Positions 1 to 14,435 are shown, counted from the stretch's first letter. The stretch is 64,000 nt of DNA from Unio delphinus (GCA_029339505.1 JAQISU010000081.1:15847001-15911000), one strand, 5' to 3'. Notes: a model not told the origin generated them from the letters alone. Numbers and translations are program-made.

Positions 1-1032
1 CCTCCCTTTATAATAATCTTTCTTTAATTTTTCTAATCTTAATACTAATGTTTCTTTTGTGTTCTGTATTGTTGTTGTTTTTATTAAATTTTCGATAGCT
101 TCTATTTCTAATTTAAAGTTCCTAACCCTTAATTTTGAATGATATATTGCTATTTTTTAAAATTTAATTTTTAATTTATCCCATTCTTCTATTATGTTTA
201 TATTTCCTTTATTTTTAAAATCTTCTATTTCCCTTTTTATTTCTTCTATAAATTCCCCGGTATTTAATATTTTGGTATTTAATTTCCATGATCTGCGACC
301 CCATTTAGTTCTTTTAGATATCCCTACTTCTAAATAAATTAATTTATGGTCCGAAACTTGATAATCTGATATCCCTGATTTTATATATTTATTTGTTCCA
401 AAACATGTACCCCAAAATTTATCTTATCTACTTGATGTATTTCCTCGTGTACAAGTAAATTCCACCCTTGGTAAATTTAAACGTCTATATATGTCAACCA
501 AATCTAATGATTCCATTATAAGTTTCATTATGTCCCTAATCTCTAAGTCGTTACGTGTTAATGTTTTTGTCATTCTGTCTATTTCATCCTCAATCCAGTT
601 AAAGTCCCCACCTATTATCAAATTTTCCCCAATATAGTTGTCTAAGTACTCCTTAAGTTGTGTTGCAAAGGCCTGTTTCATATTATCAGAGGCTGGCATG
701 TATAAATTTAAAAAATGGCAATTCTCTATTTTTAAATGAATTAGTCTACCCTTAAAAAAAACCCCTTCCTCTATTCTTTCCCATTTAATTCCTACTTTAT
801 TTTTTACCATAATTGCAACCCCTCCCCATTTATCCCTCCCTCCAGAGTCATTTTGAATTATAATACAATCCAGCTTTCTTTCAAGTTGTTCTTTGAGTTC
901 GTCTGTTAGTCCATTATGTGTCTCTTGAATAAAAAGTAAATCAAATTCCCCTATTTGTAGTAGCTTATTTACTTTTTCTTGGTTTAATCCATTAACATTT
1001 AACGACAGTAAACGGAAGTTTTGTTCTTCCAT
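1..1032 (-). pseudogene. LINE ORF2, endonuclease domain, broken by two stops
   Basis: The frame opens at 1032 with an N-V-N-G-L motif, then Q-E-T-H (the catalytic Glu of EEP nucleases), Y-M-P and G-G-D-F-N. TAA at 424-426 interrupts the frame. Translation continues in the same frame into an S-D-H motif, the usual end of the nuclease domain. A second in-frame TAA lies at 157-159, and the frame then continues to the window edge. The role in an intact element is to nick target DNA for target-primed reverse transcription. Two stops in the only intact frame mean it is not functional. Confidence 0.75.
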
Positions 1033-1091
1033 TTCTGGTTTGTCTCCCAGGTGGCCGCTAATTTTAGTGGTTATAATTTATTGACTATTGT

Positions 1092-2384
1092 TTATAATTG
1101 AGTGCTTGTATCTTCCCCTTTTTGAGGGGAACCTGGGTCATTGTTCTCAGATTGGGTATCACTTACTGGAATTTCAAAATCACTGGTGGCATTTGAAGAG
1201 AAGAGAGTGTCATTATATTTATCATTTTCAGTTTCATTGCCAATTGTTGTATTAAGGGTGTCCATGCTGTATTTTGTTTCACTTTCCTGGGTGGAATCTA
1301 AATTGGATTCCACATTTTCCTCAATTTGTGTCTGACTTATTTGTGATTCAATTATTTTGTTTTGTGTTTCCATTTCTTTTTCTTGTGGGACTTTTTCTAT
1401 TTCTTCAGGAGAGGGAAGTATTTCCTCAGAAGAAGAAGACAGGCTTTCTGCCTTCCTCTTCTTGTTTTTTTTTTTTTTTTTTTGAATTTTGATTGGTGTT
1501 GAGGTTCCCTTTGGCCTGGGTTCTTTTCCTTCAGGAAAAGAACTTTCAACTTCTTCATCTATCAAAACTTCAAAAGGATTGGTATGCGAAAACGTTGGAA
1601 GGTTAAACTCAGCCCTAGGTTCTTTCCTGCTAGCCACTTGAACTCACCCTGTATTGGGGTTATTGTTAATTTGGGGTTCAGTTTGTAATACATTTGCATA
1701 CGAGGGTCCTTGTTTCTCCATGCCTCTCTTACAGTCCCAAGGCCCATGACCTTTTTCTCCACATTTGCTACATTTGCGATCTTTTTCACATTCCCTATAC
1801 CAAGATCTGACTCTAAACCCTAGCACGTAGAAAAAGGGGGGTATCTTGGCTTCTTGTCCTTTCTCCACCCTAATCATTCTTACCGCTGACGTAATCCCAT
1901 TATACCCCCACGAGTCTGCTAGTTTATTTCCTTTACTTACAACCCCAAAACGTTCATACATTTTCCTCTCTAATTCTACCGTATCTATATAGAAAGGCAG
2001 ACCATGAAAATGGATTTCTGTCATTTTCGGGCCCAATTCTCTCTCAATGGGCGGGGCTTCATACACAAACATTCTTATGCCTTTCACCATAAAGGACTCT
2101 ACATCTAGAATAGGTGTCTCTTTCTCCCTTGGGTAAAGCATAAATCTTTTGGATCCTGCATTCTGGAGGGCAATGATTTTTTTCATGTCCACGGACATGG
2201 CCTTAAGGGCTGCTAATATCTCCAATTGTTTAGGTGTTTCATCACCACCAGAAATCAGTAGCTGGCAACCCTTAGGATGGTGTGCAAACAGCACATTATC
2301 TACCACTGTACATTCATAGTACAGGTTTAGTCTGGACCTGCTACCTCTAGGGAAGCCTGAGCCCTCTCCTTCCTGTTGAGCCAT
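1092..2384 (-). pseudogene. LINE ORF1 (gag-like, CCHC), interrupted by one stop
   Basis: The upper piece (2384 down to 1644, 246 codons) ends with a CCHC knuckle, C-x2-C-x4-H-x4-C, about 40 residues before its end. An in-frame TGA at 1644-1646 is followed in the same frame by about 183 further codons to 1092. These form an acidic, Ser/Glu-rich tail with a lysine-rich stretch encoded by a long T-run on the + strand. ORF1 proteins of this group bind the element's RNA in a ribonucleoprotein particle. The simplest reading is one roughly 430-codon ORF1 with a single nonsense mutation. The piece below the TGA has no good start of its own: its first start-like codon is GTG. Confidence 0.7.
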
Positions 2385-3730
2385 TTTGATACTTGGATTG
2401 CCAAGTTAAACAATGTATAATTGAAAAGTGATTCAAAGTAAAGTAAAAATAGGAAAAAGGTGCAGTGAAACTAATTAACAAATTGTGATATAAAGAAAAC
2501 TATAAACCTTTTGTAGATAATGAATTGAGAAGTAAATCCACAGTAATCCAATTCGCACAAAAATTATTCAAAACAAACGACCGGACATTTTTCCTTGTTG
2601 TGTGTTTGAAGTAAAGAGCACATTTGGTTTTTAATTTGACCGCGCTCTGCAGTTGTAAGACAAGAACTGACTGACCTGGTTGTTTTATAGCTGCAGCCGT
2701 CTACTAGAGACATATGTGCAGCTTTCAAAGACAAGAACAGTCTTCCGTTCCAATATATAACCTTCAGTTTTATACCACGTGACAATACTGAACCAATCAT
2801 AATTAGCAAACAGAATCCACCAACGAATCAGATGTGGCAAACTGGCAAACCACAGTTAAGCGCAAATCTTGCGGTATCAACCACATAGTGAGATACGAAT
2901 AAGGATCAATATATATATATCAGTATATAAAGCATTCTTACATCTTATATCTTACTCTGTACAAAAAACTCTGAGACAAAAACTCTATATCTTAATTTGT
3001 GTATAACTATTAGTTTTCAATAGCAGAACAAGTTCACGAATGGATAAACCGTGGCAAACCAATGAAAGGGTAAAATGGTACTGAAATAATTGCGGTTGCT
3101 AGGGAGGTCGCAACTATGCACACGATAAATTGCATCACTCTACATTTCTAACAGTTTATATATAAAGCCAGTATATTTTAGATATTACTTTGGTTAATAT
3201 GTTCACTGTGACTTAATCTGAATGTAAATGTATATAAATCACATACATGTAATATCTAACCCTCGATGTCATGGGTCACTAACGAGAAGGAGAAAAAATG
3301 TGCGTAGATAAGACCTTGACTTGATCGATGAAAAGTTCATTTACCGCGAAACACGAACAACCTGAAACTTCATGTTTAATAAGCGTGTCGTGATGTTCCC
3401 ATCAAGCATCCACATGATGGAGAAACACGAAATAATAAATGAGGTAACACAAGTATGTTGTGCCAGAAACACTGCTGAATGTAAAATGTCAAACCCTGAC
3501 AAGACAAGTGTAATATAATGATCAACATGGTAAAAGCTAAAACCCATTGACAGAGATTTCATCCAAGCATAATAAATATGTGATTAGCCAAATAGTACTT
3601 CAGTATAATTTGATTCCATGGACCGCAGGAAGAATGAGAACATGTCTATGAAGTGGCGCATTATCGAATATAGGAAGAAGTTATACGTTAAAATTAATGT
3701 AACCACAAAACAACTAATTTGCCGCACAGG
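2385..3730. other. No gene seen; possible LINE 5' UTR then anonymous DNA
   Basis: AT-rich sequence without a convincing ORF. The part next to 2384 may be the 5' untranslated region of the LINE, but no target-site duplication was found to fix the end. Short ORFs on both strands show no recognisable domain. Confidence 0.4.
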
Positions 3731-3960
3731 TGATCGAAGCGAGCTTGATGTAAAGAAAATAAAAATCTAAAGGAAAAAATCATGCAGAGTGAGAAAAATA
3801 CCTTAGATTACCCCAATGACAAATTCAGACAGAGGACCCTCTCTATCATACTGTCTGAATTGGTCATTGAGGTAATCTAAGGTATTTTTCTCACTCTGCA
3901 TGATTTTTTCCCATTAGATTAATGTTTTGCTTTTTTTTCACATCAAGCACCGTCGAGCAC
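3731..3960. repeat. Fold-back element with 61-bp hairpin arms
   Basis: Positions 3772-3832 and 3851-3911 are reverse complements over 61 bp with only two mismatches, around an 18-nt loop. Beyond the core the complementarity continues imperfectly, including gcttgatgt on the left and acatcaagc on the right, to about 3731 and 3960. This looks like a young fold-back MITE. If transcribed it would make a long stem-loop. Confidence 0.8.
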
Positions 3961-4057
3961 CAGTGATTTGCCGCAAATACATGCTCATGTTCTGCACAAG
4001 GTCCAATGAGCTAAACATGTAACACTGAAACATCTCTAACAACTTATGGAGATTTCA

Positions 4058-4105
4058 GTATGCATGCATGCATGCATGTATGTATGTATGTATGTGTGCA
4101 AGTGC

Positions 4106-4141
<36 letters not shown>
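4058..4141. repeat. Compound (ATGC)n/(ATGT)n/(TG)n microsatellite
   Basis: A run of atgc units passes into atgt units and then a pure TG run ending near 4141. Confidence 0.9.
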
Positions 4142-4142
<1 letters not shown>

Positions 4143-4692
4143 GTACCGTCAAAGTTTTGGAATGTTCTTGTTTTGTTAGTATTAACTGCACTTTTGACAT
4201 TTTTTAAGGCTTTGGAGATTTTTGAGAGTACAGTTAATTTACAGATTTTATCTCGAGTACTTATAAGGATATTTCTCTGGATTTCTGAAGTGTCCTTTAT
4301 AACATGTACTTTATATACAGAGCACATATACAATTTTTCTTGGTGATTCCTTTGAATTCATTTATATACAAGACAGCTTTTAGGATTTTTTAATTAATTT
4401 ATACAATTCCAGAAATGTTCTCTAGACACATGTTCCTTATATGAAGGTGTCATTTAAGACAGGTTCTACTTTATTGCCTGCATACTTGTAGAGTCTAAAG
4501 TGCAATATAAAAAAAAAATCATAGTCTCTATTGCTAGAATGTTGAAAGCACATGTTCTCTAATGACCATTAATAAGGAATTAATATACATGTACATGTAT
4601 TTGTGAACATGTCACAACATCTGGTTTTTCAAATAAGTTATTGCAAAGTATATGATATTTGGATGAGTTTGTATTCTGATTTTTATTTCCAG

Positions 4693-4794
4693 TGCCTGGC
4701 TGAGTTGACAAAGTTAATGAATAATGATTATAATGTTATAAATTTTAAAGATGTTGCAATGCGCAGAGAAATTATTTACAAGTTGCATTCTAAG
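4693..4794 (+). CDS. Possible 102-nt exon, unassigned
   Basis: A 34-codon open stretch is flanked by a pyrimidine-rich acceptor (tttttatttccag) and a gtatta donor. Its composition is protein-like, but it ends in phase 0 and the next exon at 5129 needs phase 2, so the two cannot be joined directly. Read through, the frame stops three codons later, so it could instead be a terminal exon. It may equally be chance. Confidence 0.2.
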
Positions 4795-5105
4795 GTATTA
4801 CAGTAGTATCCGATATTTGTCAGTGATGCATATCATTTTATTTCTGAGAATCTCATTGAGTACATGATTTTAGAAAATTGATTTTGAAGGTAACATAGAA
4901 AATAGGGACGCATGAAGAGATTCCAATTATATATGTATAATTCTATGTGTGTACAGGACAAAGAAATTACATGTATCATGTGTAGTACTTTATTCAATTT
5001 AAAAAATAATTAATAGTTAAGAAAGCATGAAATGCGCTTTGGATATTTTTAATGTCATCAGCTATATATAAATTGATATTGTATAATATTGTCTTTAATA
5101 TCATC

Positions 5106-5623
5106 ATGGAGTCAATTTGTGATTTCAGGCCACCGCCATTTCCTTCCAAGTATGGTCAACTACCTCAGATTGGGTCACCACAACCAAATGCTGAAAACCA
5201 GCTTGTACCCATCAACCGAGGAAAGGAAAAACATAGTCCACGGTTTGGGTTCCAAGGTGGCATGGATTATGACACAGATGAGCGAGTGCGTCAGGTTGAG
5301 ATGCGTCTCAGTGTATCTGAAAGGTCTAACCGTGCCTTGTTGGAGGAAGTGCTTCGTCTTCAAACTGACTTGAAACACAACACAAAGAGAAGTGAAGAAA
5401 TTTTAATAGAGGAACGTGAGGCAAGAAGACAGTTAGAAACAGCAATAAAGCTTAGTAATGAAATCATTTCTCATTTGTCAAAGAGGATTCAGGAGACAGA
5501 AGACAAAATTGTGGAAGAAAAGTCAGCCCTGTCAAACTTGTACTCGCACACCAAGAGCATGGAACAAGCAGTGTACAGTAACCAGAAGGAAATTGAGGCC
5601 AAGAAGGATGCCCATGCGCAACG
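5106..5623 (+). CDS. Coiled-coil gene, first visible exon
   Basis: Two starts are possible. The ATG at 5106 has A at -3 and G at +4, a strong context, and would begin the protein without an upstream exon. Alternatively an acceptor (tttgtgatttcag) at 5128 makes this an internal exon starting at 5129 in phase 2. The N-terminal part is Pro/Gln-rich. From about residue 55 charged heptads begin, with a short [11 protein letters not shown] stretch and repeated E-E and K-R pairs. The donor is gttagt at 5624, leaving two bases of a codon. Confidence 0.75.
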
Positions 5624-8600
5624 GTTAGTAGCATTATATCATATATTTCTGTTATAATATACACATTCCATAATACCTCAAGATGCTAAAAATGGAATCA
5701 TGATGTCATATATAAATATATAATGCTGAAGGTACCTCTTTGTAACTTCACAGAGTATTTTTTAATTTTATTTATGGACATATATTCTTTGCCATTTAAA
5801 ATAGTAAAAAATTTGTGTTTATTTAAAATAAATTTAATGAAGCTTGTCAATAATTCCAATTTTGGCTCACCAAGACTCTTTACAGATATGATTTATTAAA
5901 CATCCTTCACAAATTTCATTTGAAATGAGATGGGGTGAAACAATTCATCGATATATTAATGCAGGAGTGCTTGTACTGTACCGATACACATCAGTATGAG
6001 AGGTTGAAAAACGATACAAAATGATTGTTACCATTGGAAAATTCTTTGATCTTCAGCATTCCTCATTAATATTCCTTAAATTGAGAATTGATCTAATTAT
6101 GTTATCACAACAGCATTTTCAGCATAAAGTAGTCCAGGTTCGTGTTACCCCTGCTGCCCTTTTTTTCTCTCAATATTTGGACATTTATTTTGGGGTTAAG
6201 GGTCAGAGCCAATTACCTATTTGCCTACTCTGTATATTGGCGGCATAGTTTAGCTGTTTACTAGCTGGTCTAGCTAAATTATTCAGTGCCCTTAGATTGA
6301 GCCATAATGGTATGAAATTGATGGTGAAATGATTTGTTTTCTCAGAAATTGAAATTATACCATTCATTATGTCTTGAATCTGCTGTCAGATGAGATGAAA
6401 ATATAGCATTGATGAAATTTGACCTGAAACTTGCAATTTGCATTGTGATTCGCATGCCATGAATGATTGAATTAAATTTGATTGGCACATTTTGCATAGG
6501 AACAAGTATTATGTTGTAGTTTGAACCTTGCATCAAGGAAGTTTTACAAATGCATGTATAAAATATGGCTACCTGGAAAACCCAAGATTGGCTGATCCCC
6601 AGCTTGGCTCAACCTTACATGATTATTTTGTTTGGCAAATACTAGCTAATGATAGGTATGATGACTGATTTTTAAAGTTATGAAGTACATGTATATCAGA
6701 TTATTGGAACTGGGAAAGTTTTTTTTTGAGATACCAGTGAGTGATTTTGAATCTGCAAATGGTGTTTAGATATGAGTCTGATGTACATGCTGGATGGACT
6801 AAAAACAAGATACCATGCCAATTAATCACCCTTTCAGAAAAAGTGAATTTGGCCTAGTAAAATTGTTGGAGCATTTACCTCGGATGTGAGAGGTCATGGG
6901 TTTGATTACCAGCCAAGTCATACCAAAGACTTTCAAAAATGGTACTAATTATAGCTGCCTCGCTTGGTAATCAGCATTAAGAGGTTAGTGTTAAGTCTTG
7001 TCAGCCAGGTGTCAGGATAATGTTACTGGATATGACATTGTGCTACATGTCTGCAACATGATGACCCAGAGCTAGGCCACTATAAACTGTCATACTGCAG
7101 ACATCATAGTGATATGACTGATTTTTAAAAAAAACTAAATTAAAAATCCAAATTCCTCCCCCCAAGCCAAATTAAAATACAGACAATTTAAAAGTACCGT
7201 AGGATACAATTTTAGCTTTTCTCAAACAAGTTAACCCTGTGGTATAACATACTACAAAACAATGTTTCCTTATTCAGTATCTGAGTTAAGACAAACAGAA
7301 TAAATTTGGATGAAAAAGATGTAAGAAATAAAGATATTTATTTGATCAAAATAACTCTGGTGGCTAAAGTGAATCTTGCATCTGATCAAATGGGGCAGGT
7401 TTAAATGGCTTCAGATGTTGAATAAAAATCACTAACAAATGACAGGTGGTTTGTTTGATATTATTTTTGTTATCTTTTTATTGATGAGAATGGAATTTAA
7501 ATAGATAATAGTATACATATATTTCTGTCTAACCTTCAAACTGGAAATACATCCAGTAAATCACATAAAAGGGCACCTTGCACACCTGGAATCCAATGAT
7601 GGAAAGATAATATATTGTATTGAAGGCTGTGTATAATGAATCATATTGATATGCAGCATGGGTGCATCATTTCTCCTCAAGAAATTAGTGTACCCTTATC
7701 TGTTTATCACATTCTGATATGATTCTGTGGCTACTTATTTCTCTGGAAACATGAATATCAATTCAGAATCTGTAAATAACATCAGAAGTTATTAGATTTA
7801 CATATATTCACATAGAAGTATAGTCTAACTGCAGACAACATTCATGCTGATCTGCACTGGGTAATATGCCAGCTATTCAGGGTATGTTTTCTTGTTGTAC
7901 TGATTCTTCCAAACAAACTGTATATACGCAAATCTGCTGGTGCATTATGTGATGGCAGATCTAGGTTTTAAGTGGTTTGCAATTAGATTTGACTTATAAG
8001 TGAGTATATATGGTTATCTATTAGACCTGCAGTGACATATAAGCTGCAATCAATATTATTCTCACTGGCACTAAATTAATAAAATTTCAAGTCATTGAGA
8101 AGTAACAAATATGTTTGCTCTCTTTTGTTTTCAAAATATTTTGTAATTAAATGAAGCTAACATTGTTTGTTTAACTTTTGATATCATGGTTTCCAGGAAT
8201 TAGAAAAGGTGACCTGTAAATTTACAATTCTCAGATGTTAAAAAAATGCAAATTAAAATTGTATCTTTTACATAGTAGATGTTATCTTCATAAATTGTAA
8301 AAATATTTATTAATAATAAATATATAAATACTGTACATAAAAAAGATTCTTTATTGACTTAAGATTCTGTGGTAGTGATACTGATTATACTCACTTATAG
8401 GACAAGTCCAACTGCGAACTGCACAGACCCAGATCTGCTGTATTATAATGTGCTTGCAGATCTGGTCTATGCAGTTTCATAGGAGTTATCAGTAGAACAA
8501 ACAACATGCACCCTGATCTGCAGGTGCATTATATTATAGCACAACTAGTTCTTTGTTGTTTGCAGTTTGACTCACCTATAGGAAAGTATATCAGTAACAC

Positions 8601-11600
8601 ATAGTTGTAATATGATCAACCTGCCTGTGATGGCTGCTGGATGAGGGATTTTGTTCAACCCAGACTTTGCACCCAAGTGAAGTATAATCAGTGTACATTT
8701 TTATTTATGTTAAAAGAAAATAAAGCATAATTATTAATATCAGTTTATATTGTTTACAGAATTCAGGATCTGCGAACAGAATTGGTTGAGACTATTCAGT
8801 CCAAGAACCAGTTGGAGAAAGTCACCTACACACTGACAGATGAAATACGAAATTTAAGGGGCAAGCTGGATACTCAGCAAGCAGAGTTCTCCTCCATGAT
8901 TAATGATCTCCGCAACAGAGCAAAGAGACTAGAGGATGAAAATCGCACACAGGTTAGCAGAATATATGATTTATGGTATGGGTCAAATTTAATAATGTTC
9001 TACTGGTCATTATGGTCAAGTCTGTAAAATATGGGCAGATTTGTCCAATTTTCGTATCAGTGTTACAGTTGCTTTGAGACTAAATGTTCCTTGTGCAAGC
9101 ATATTGGTGATTAATGCTCAGTTTGATAAAGTGATAATTGTTTCCTTTAAGATAGATATTAGTTACGTAAGGTGAATTCAGTCACCCATAAGAATTATAT
9201 TGAAGAAAAAAAACAGTAAAGATTATTTATAACATTTCACAGGGGATTGGGAGTTTTATAATAACCAAGAAACATTATATCATTGTTTATGTTTCAGAAT
9301 GTTTATGTTCATGTCTGTCTATCTGTCTCGCTCTCTATTTATATAGATATAAACTGTATATATACACAGACACACAGTTTTTTTAAATATATGAAATTGT
9401 GTATGCTCTGTCAGTATCTATTCATGTCATGAGCATGTGATTTCATTTTTTTTATAAAAATGTTTCTGTCCTGACTTTTTGAAAAAAAGACTAATCTACA
9501 TGCATCACTGAGAGGTGGCATTACTTTGAAGTCAGTCACCTGCTACTACAGCTTTCTGCCTCAAGACAACAACAGTCAGTCAAAACAGTTTATATTTGTA
9601 CCAGCTATTGTTCAATGTTGAGCTTTGATGTGTCAGAATTTACATTAACTGTTGAATTAAAATAACACCACACACCATAGAACTATAATGATGTTAATTT
9701 ACGAGAAAAAAATTCGGATCAAGAAACGCATTTGATTTTAGTTTTCATAATATCATGTATAACTGGTCTCCAGCATTTTACTTCAGTTTAGATAAAAGTG
9801 TAAGTGTTTTGATGCATGTCTAGACTTTGTTCTTTCATTTCTAAAATTCAGAACAAGTGTATTTATTTAAAGCTATATCCCATCCACTCTGTCTCTCTTT
9901 GTTTCCAGGTAATAATCCCCCATGCCCACTCCTTATTGTAATAAGCAAATAAATTAGAATCTTAAATGACTTGCATTTTGGCAGTTTCTAGCAGCTAATG
10001 ATCAATGTTGCATTAATTTTTAAACATGCTGAATTTGTATACATGGTATTGAGGGCTACACTCTCAGTGGCTGTTAATTCATGCTATAAACCAAGTTGAT
10101 TAGTATGAAAAAAAGATACTTTGTCACTTTTTCCTTTAACCACCAGCCATGTAGTGACATTTTTATTTTGAAGTCAGCCAATATGCTTATACAGACCGGT
10201 CATTCATGATAATGTTGATTTTCAATGTTATATTTTAGCACAAATGTTTAATAAGAAAAAAGCAACTTCTGAATGAATTTTTTTGGTTCTATGTGGAAAA
10301 AAGTACTTGGCATCCAAGAAACAATCTAGGAATCAAAGTGGACACAGAATAATGTCAGTAGCTGCCTTTCTTACTAGATTCGGATAAATAAGAATTTTTT
10401 TTTGAGAATCTCATTTTTCGTGGCATTTGCAGAAAATTATGATTTAGGGTTCTTCAATTCATATGTAAATTCAGGTATAAGACTCTAAAAGAAGTGGCAG
10501 TTATGATAGAGTTTGTACCTTGTTTTATTAGGCATTTTAAATATCTTGTTTTGTAGCAACCATGAAATTAGTCAAAGTTGGTACCTTATATATCATACAA
10601 GTTTATTCTCTGCTATCAGACTGAGTTTGATTAGTAATGCATACTGTTATTACTGGGTTCCTACCAGATATATTCTCTTATAAGTTGAGTAAATTGCAAA
10701 CAACACAGAATCTGATCTGCCATCATATTATGTACCATAGGATCAGGGTTTCTGTTCTTTGTTCTACTAATACTGCTAACAAAATGCATAAACCAGATCT
10801 GCTGGCTGTGTCGGTGCAGTTTGCAGTTACACTTGACTTATAAGCAAGTGTATACAGTAATTATCATGTTTCTTTTTTGTGCTTGTATACTTGTCAGAAC
10901 TTAAGTGGTGTATTATCAGTGGTGATCGATGATTGAATTCCCAAGATAATTTACAATTTATATTTGACCTCCTACGTGACTGACACTTCATGTAGAAAGA
11001 AATCTTGTTATTATGTTGAAACTGTAAAGCAGAGGTAGGATATTTGTGGTGAAGCTTTGAAAAGATCTTTTGTTAAAGCTAGTTACTTGAGGCATAATTT
11101 TTGAAAGAAAGTTTCATTCAAATTGTATATAATTGTTGAAAGAACATTTCATTCAAATTGTAATTTTTGTTTATATACAGTATTTCTCTTGTGATAAGAC
11201 CAGTGCACCAACTTAATAAATTTTTCAGAAAATAGTGGATGTGTTTATTATAAGATACAATAATACATGGTAATGGTAATTATTTGCTAACATTTTGTGA
11301 AAACAGTGTGGGCATGCATTAGCCGCATATCATCAAGCAAGGTCTTATTGTATATATATGCTAAAAGTGAGTATTAGGGAATGCAGTTTTGTTTAAAGGT
11401 ACCATAATTTATTTTTGCATTACAAGAGTAACATATATACTCACATATAAGACCATTCGCAAATCAGCCGACCCCCACAATCTTAAAAAAAAGTGCATGA
11501 TTTTCTTTGAGGTAGCGGACTTGATTTTACATTCCCAGATGTTTAATGCATGGTGACTATTGGAACATTTTGCATGTGTATGCCTCCATTTTTAACTTGC

Positions 11601-14374
11601 AATGCAGATATGATTATAAATGCACCAATGGATTGCATGAGACTTCCATCTTATGGAGAGGTTAGGGTACCCTAGTACATGCACTCTCCTCGCAGATGCC
11701 TGGATCAGTTTTCTTCCCAACAGCCAGCTACAAATTACTTTAATTCTCAACTGGACAAAGCACCTTCTGAAAATACCATTGAGCAGTCTCTTTCTGCTGC
11801 AATACAGCACATTTTATTTATAAAACAAATCTTTAGCAAAGTAAATTGTGGAGGTCTGTGCAAATAAACCAAAATAGTAGCCAGTGGTACAGGTGAAAAA
11901 GTCAAGATTTTTGTCCCAGAAACTTATTTGTGGAGAGTACATACGAATGTGTAAAGAGTACTTTACTGTGCTTAAAATGCCATCACAAGCAACTAGCACA
12001 CTGCCCTAATTTAAGTGGTTCCAGAATGTCTGGAACAACACTGACAGGAGATTGTAGAAAATACCCAATTTTGATATACACCCAGCTTGGCATAGAGTCT
12101 AATCTGCCAGCTGATTACTGGCACTCTAATGCTGTTCACTTTAAATCATAATTAGAATAGCTTATACCCTGATCTGCAAGCACATGATTATCACATTGAT
12201 GTGCTGGCAGATGTAGCAGTCAGCAGTGTTGTACAGATTATTTACGTAAGGAAATAGGATCTTTAGCAAGAACTACATATTCATATATGCAAAATGTTTG
12301 AACATCAGCAGTTATTTTGAGCTAGAAATGTTTGACCTGCATTTGAATGGAAAAATCCAAAACAAAGATTCACTTGTTACATGCGTTTAATAATGTCTTT
12401 TCAAATGATGTAGGTATGGGTATGGTTTTTGCATACCTGAAAGTGTTGGTTTGTGTGTTCAAGGTTCAGCCATGAAATCTGATCATTGAAACCAAGATAT
12501 CCATTGTTGACCTTTATTTCTGAAGCATATCTAATTGATCCAAACTAAACACAAAATTCACCATAACATAGTTTACAAGTGATTTTCAAACTTTAACCAA
12601 TCTGTAAATCTCAATTGGGAGTTAATTGCTTTTCCCAAGGATACCAAGGCAGTCTAGCAAGTTTTACGGGGGCAGGTGTCAAACCCACAACCTTCTGATT
12701 ACAAGTTGGGTGCTCAACCAGGGTGATGGACATAATTATAATCTCTCTCTTCCCCTCTGCAAATACATCCTCAGCTGTAGCATAACTGAGGTTAGCAGTA
12801 ATTTTTATGGTTGACTATATGCACTCTCATCCTTTGGTTTCCAAAAGATAATCTAAATTATTTTACATGTATACCTAGTGTAAATTTTAATAAGATCTCT
12901 TCAGTGATATAATAACAAGTGTACTGGTATATGCACATATATAATTTAGGAACCATTCATGTAACTGTTTTGTTCTTGTAATGTTTTGAAATTATGAATG
13001 ACCGAGTGGTCTAAAGCTATCTCCGTTATGGATCACTGCCATCTCACCTCTGTCTGCATGTGTTTGAGTCTCGGATTCGGCCAATATGGTATGTGAGAAA
13101 GCTTGCCAGTAGCTTCTCGTGGGTCATTTCTTCTTTCCGAGGTTTTCCAGGTTCTTCCGCCACGATTAATACTGGCCGCCATATATAGCCTATTGTGTGC
13201 TGAAAAATTGCATTAAGCCCCACAATGACAGCAACAGATGCAGTACATGTAACCATTTGCTGTATGGACCTTATAAAGTTAATTCTATCAGAATCAAACC
13301 ACCCTGAGGGCTGCATTTTTGATGACTCATTTTTGTATGGACCTATATGTTTTGATGACTCATTTTTGTATGGACCTTATAAAGTTAATGCTATCAAACT
13401 CAAACCACCCTGACGGCTGCATTTTTGATGACTCATTTTGCACGGCACAGGATATGGCATGGGGTTTAGCAGGCTGAATGTGGCCAGTGGGCTGCAGGCT
13501 TGAGACTCATCTTTTAAGTCATGGTACAATCTCTGTGAGAATTTTCCAACTTTTATAAACCTATTAACATAAAAACATTTCTCTTAAAGATATACATACC
13601 ACTTTTTACTATATATCAATAAATTAGTGATGTGATTAAGATATTTAATGATCTTATTGAAACTTTTGATGTTTCTGGATGAAATTGTATTTAAATATTA
13701 GTTGATTAACATCAAAGCTCAGAGGATAAAGTATGTACATGAACTGAAATCATTGGCATCAACAATTATTGTAACAGTTGCTGCAAGAACAGACCCAAGA
13801 CTAGGAGAAATGAAAGGGGGTATGAAGTTATTATAGAATTAAAGTGATACAACATGCTTGAAGCTGTATTATAAATGATTGTCATAGAATCACAAAGAGT
13901 AATGATTAGGAAAATGTTAAAAAGTTATGGGCAGGTTGAAAATATTAAAATTATTACACATCAAGGACAAGATATTACTGATCACATCAAAAAGATAATA
14001 TTTATGTGTTGTTTTTGCAAATATACTTTAAAAATTAAACAAAAATGAATACAGACTATGATCTACCAAGGGAATACTTTATAAATGAACTACTTCATAA
14101 TGCACAGTTTTCGATCTCAGAAATTTAGATAAAAAAATGATCCATAATTTATTGGTGAACATGATGTTATTGCTACATTGAGCTTTCATCGAGACAAGCC
14201 TGATAATAATCTAAAGGAGGTATTTTCTATTGTTTGCTAAGGATATTCTACTGAGTCATGATAAACACACACACACACACACACACACATATAAAAAAAA
14301 TTATATATATATATATATATATTTTTTTTTTTCTTCATTTATTTTCCTTCTTAGGATATTCTTAGTCATAATAA

Positions 14375-14435
<61 letters not shown>

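Larger units (their letters stand above)
1..2384 (-). mobile_element. Tx1/L1-like LINE, 5' half, decayed
   Basis: A two-ORF non-LTR retrotransposon lies on the minus strand. ORF1 carries a CCHC zinc knuckle and ORF2 begins with an EEP-type (AP-endonuclease-like) domain. The two ORFs are 59 bp apart and both are broken by in-frame stops. ORF2 runs off the left edge, so the reverse transcriptase and 3' end are not visible. A gag-like ORF1 with one CCHC knuckle plus an endonuclease opening with the L-x-L-N-V-N-G-L signature fits the Tx1/L1 group; the exact clade is inferred. The 5' limit was not found; the AT-rich DNA just above 2384 may be its 5' UTR. Confidence 0.75.

Noticed and set aside
12996..13080. 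tRNA gene
   Set aside because: A- and B-box matches are SINE heads. Acceptor stems do not pair fully and the same body follows each copy.
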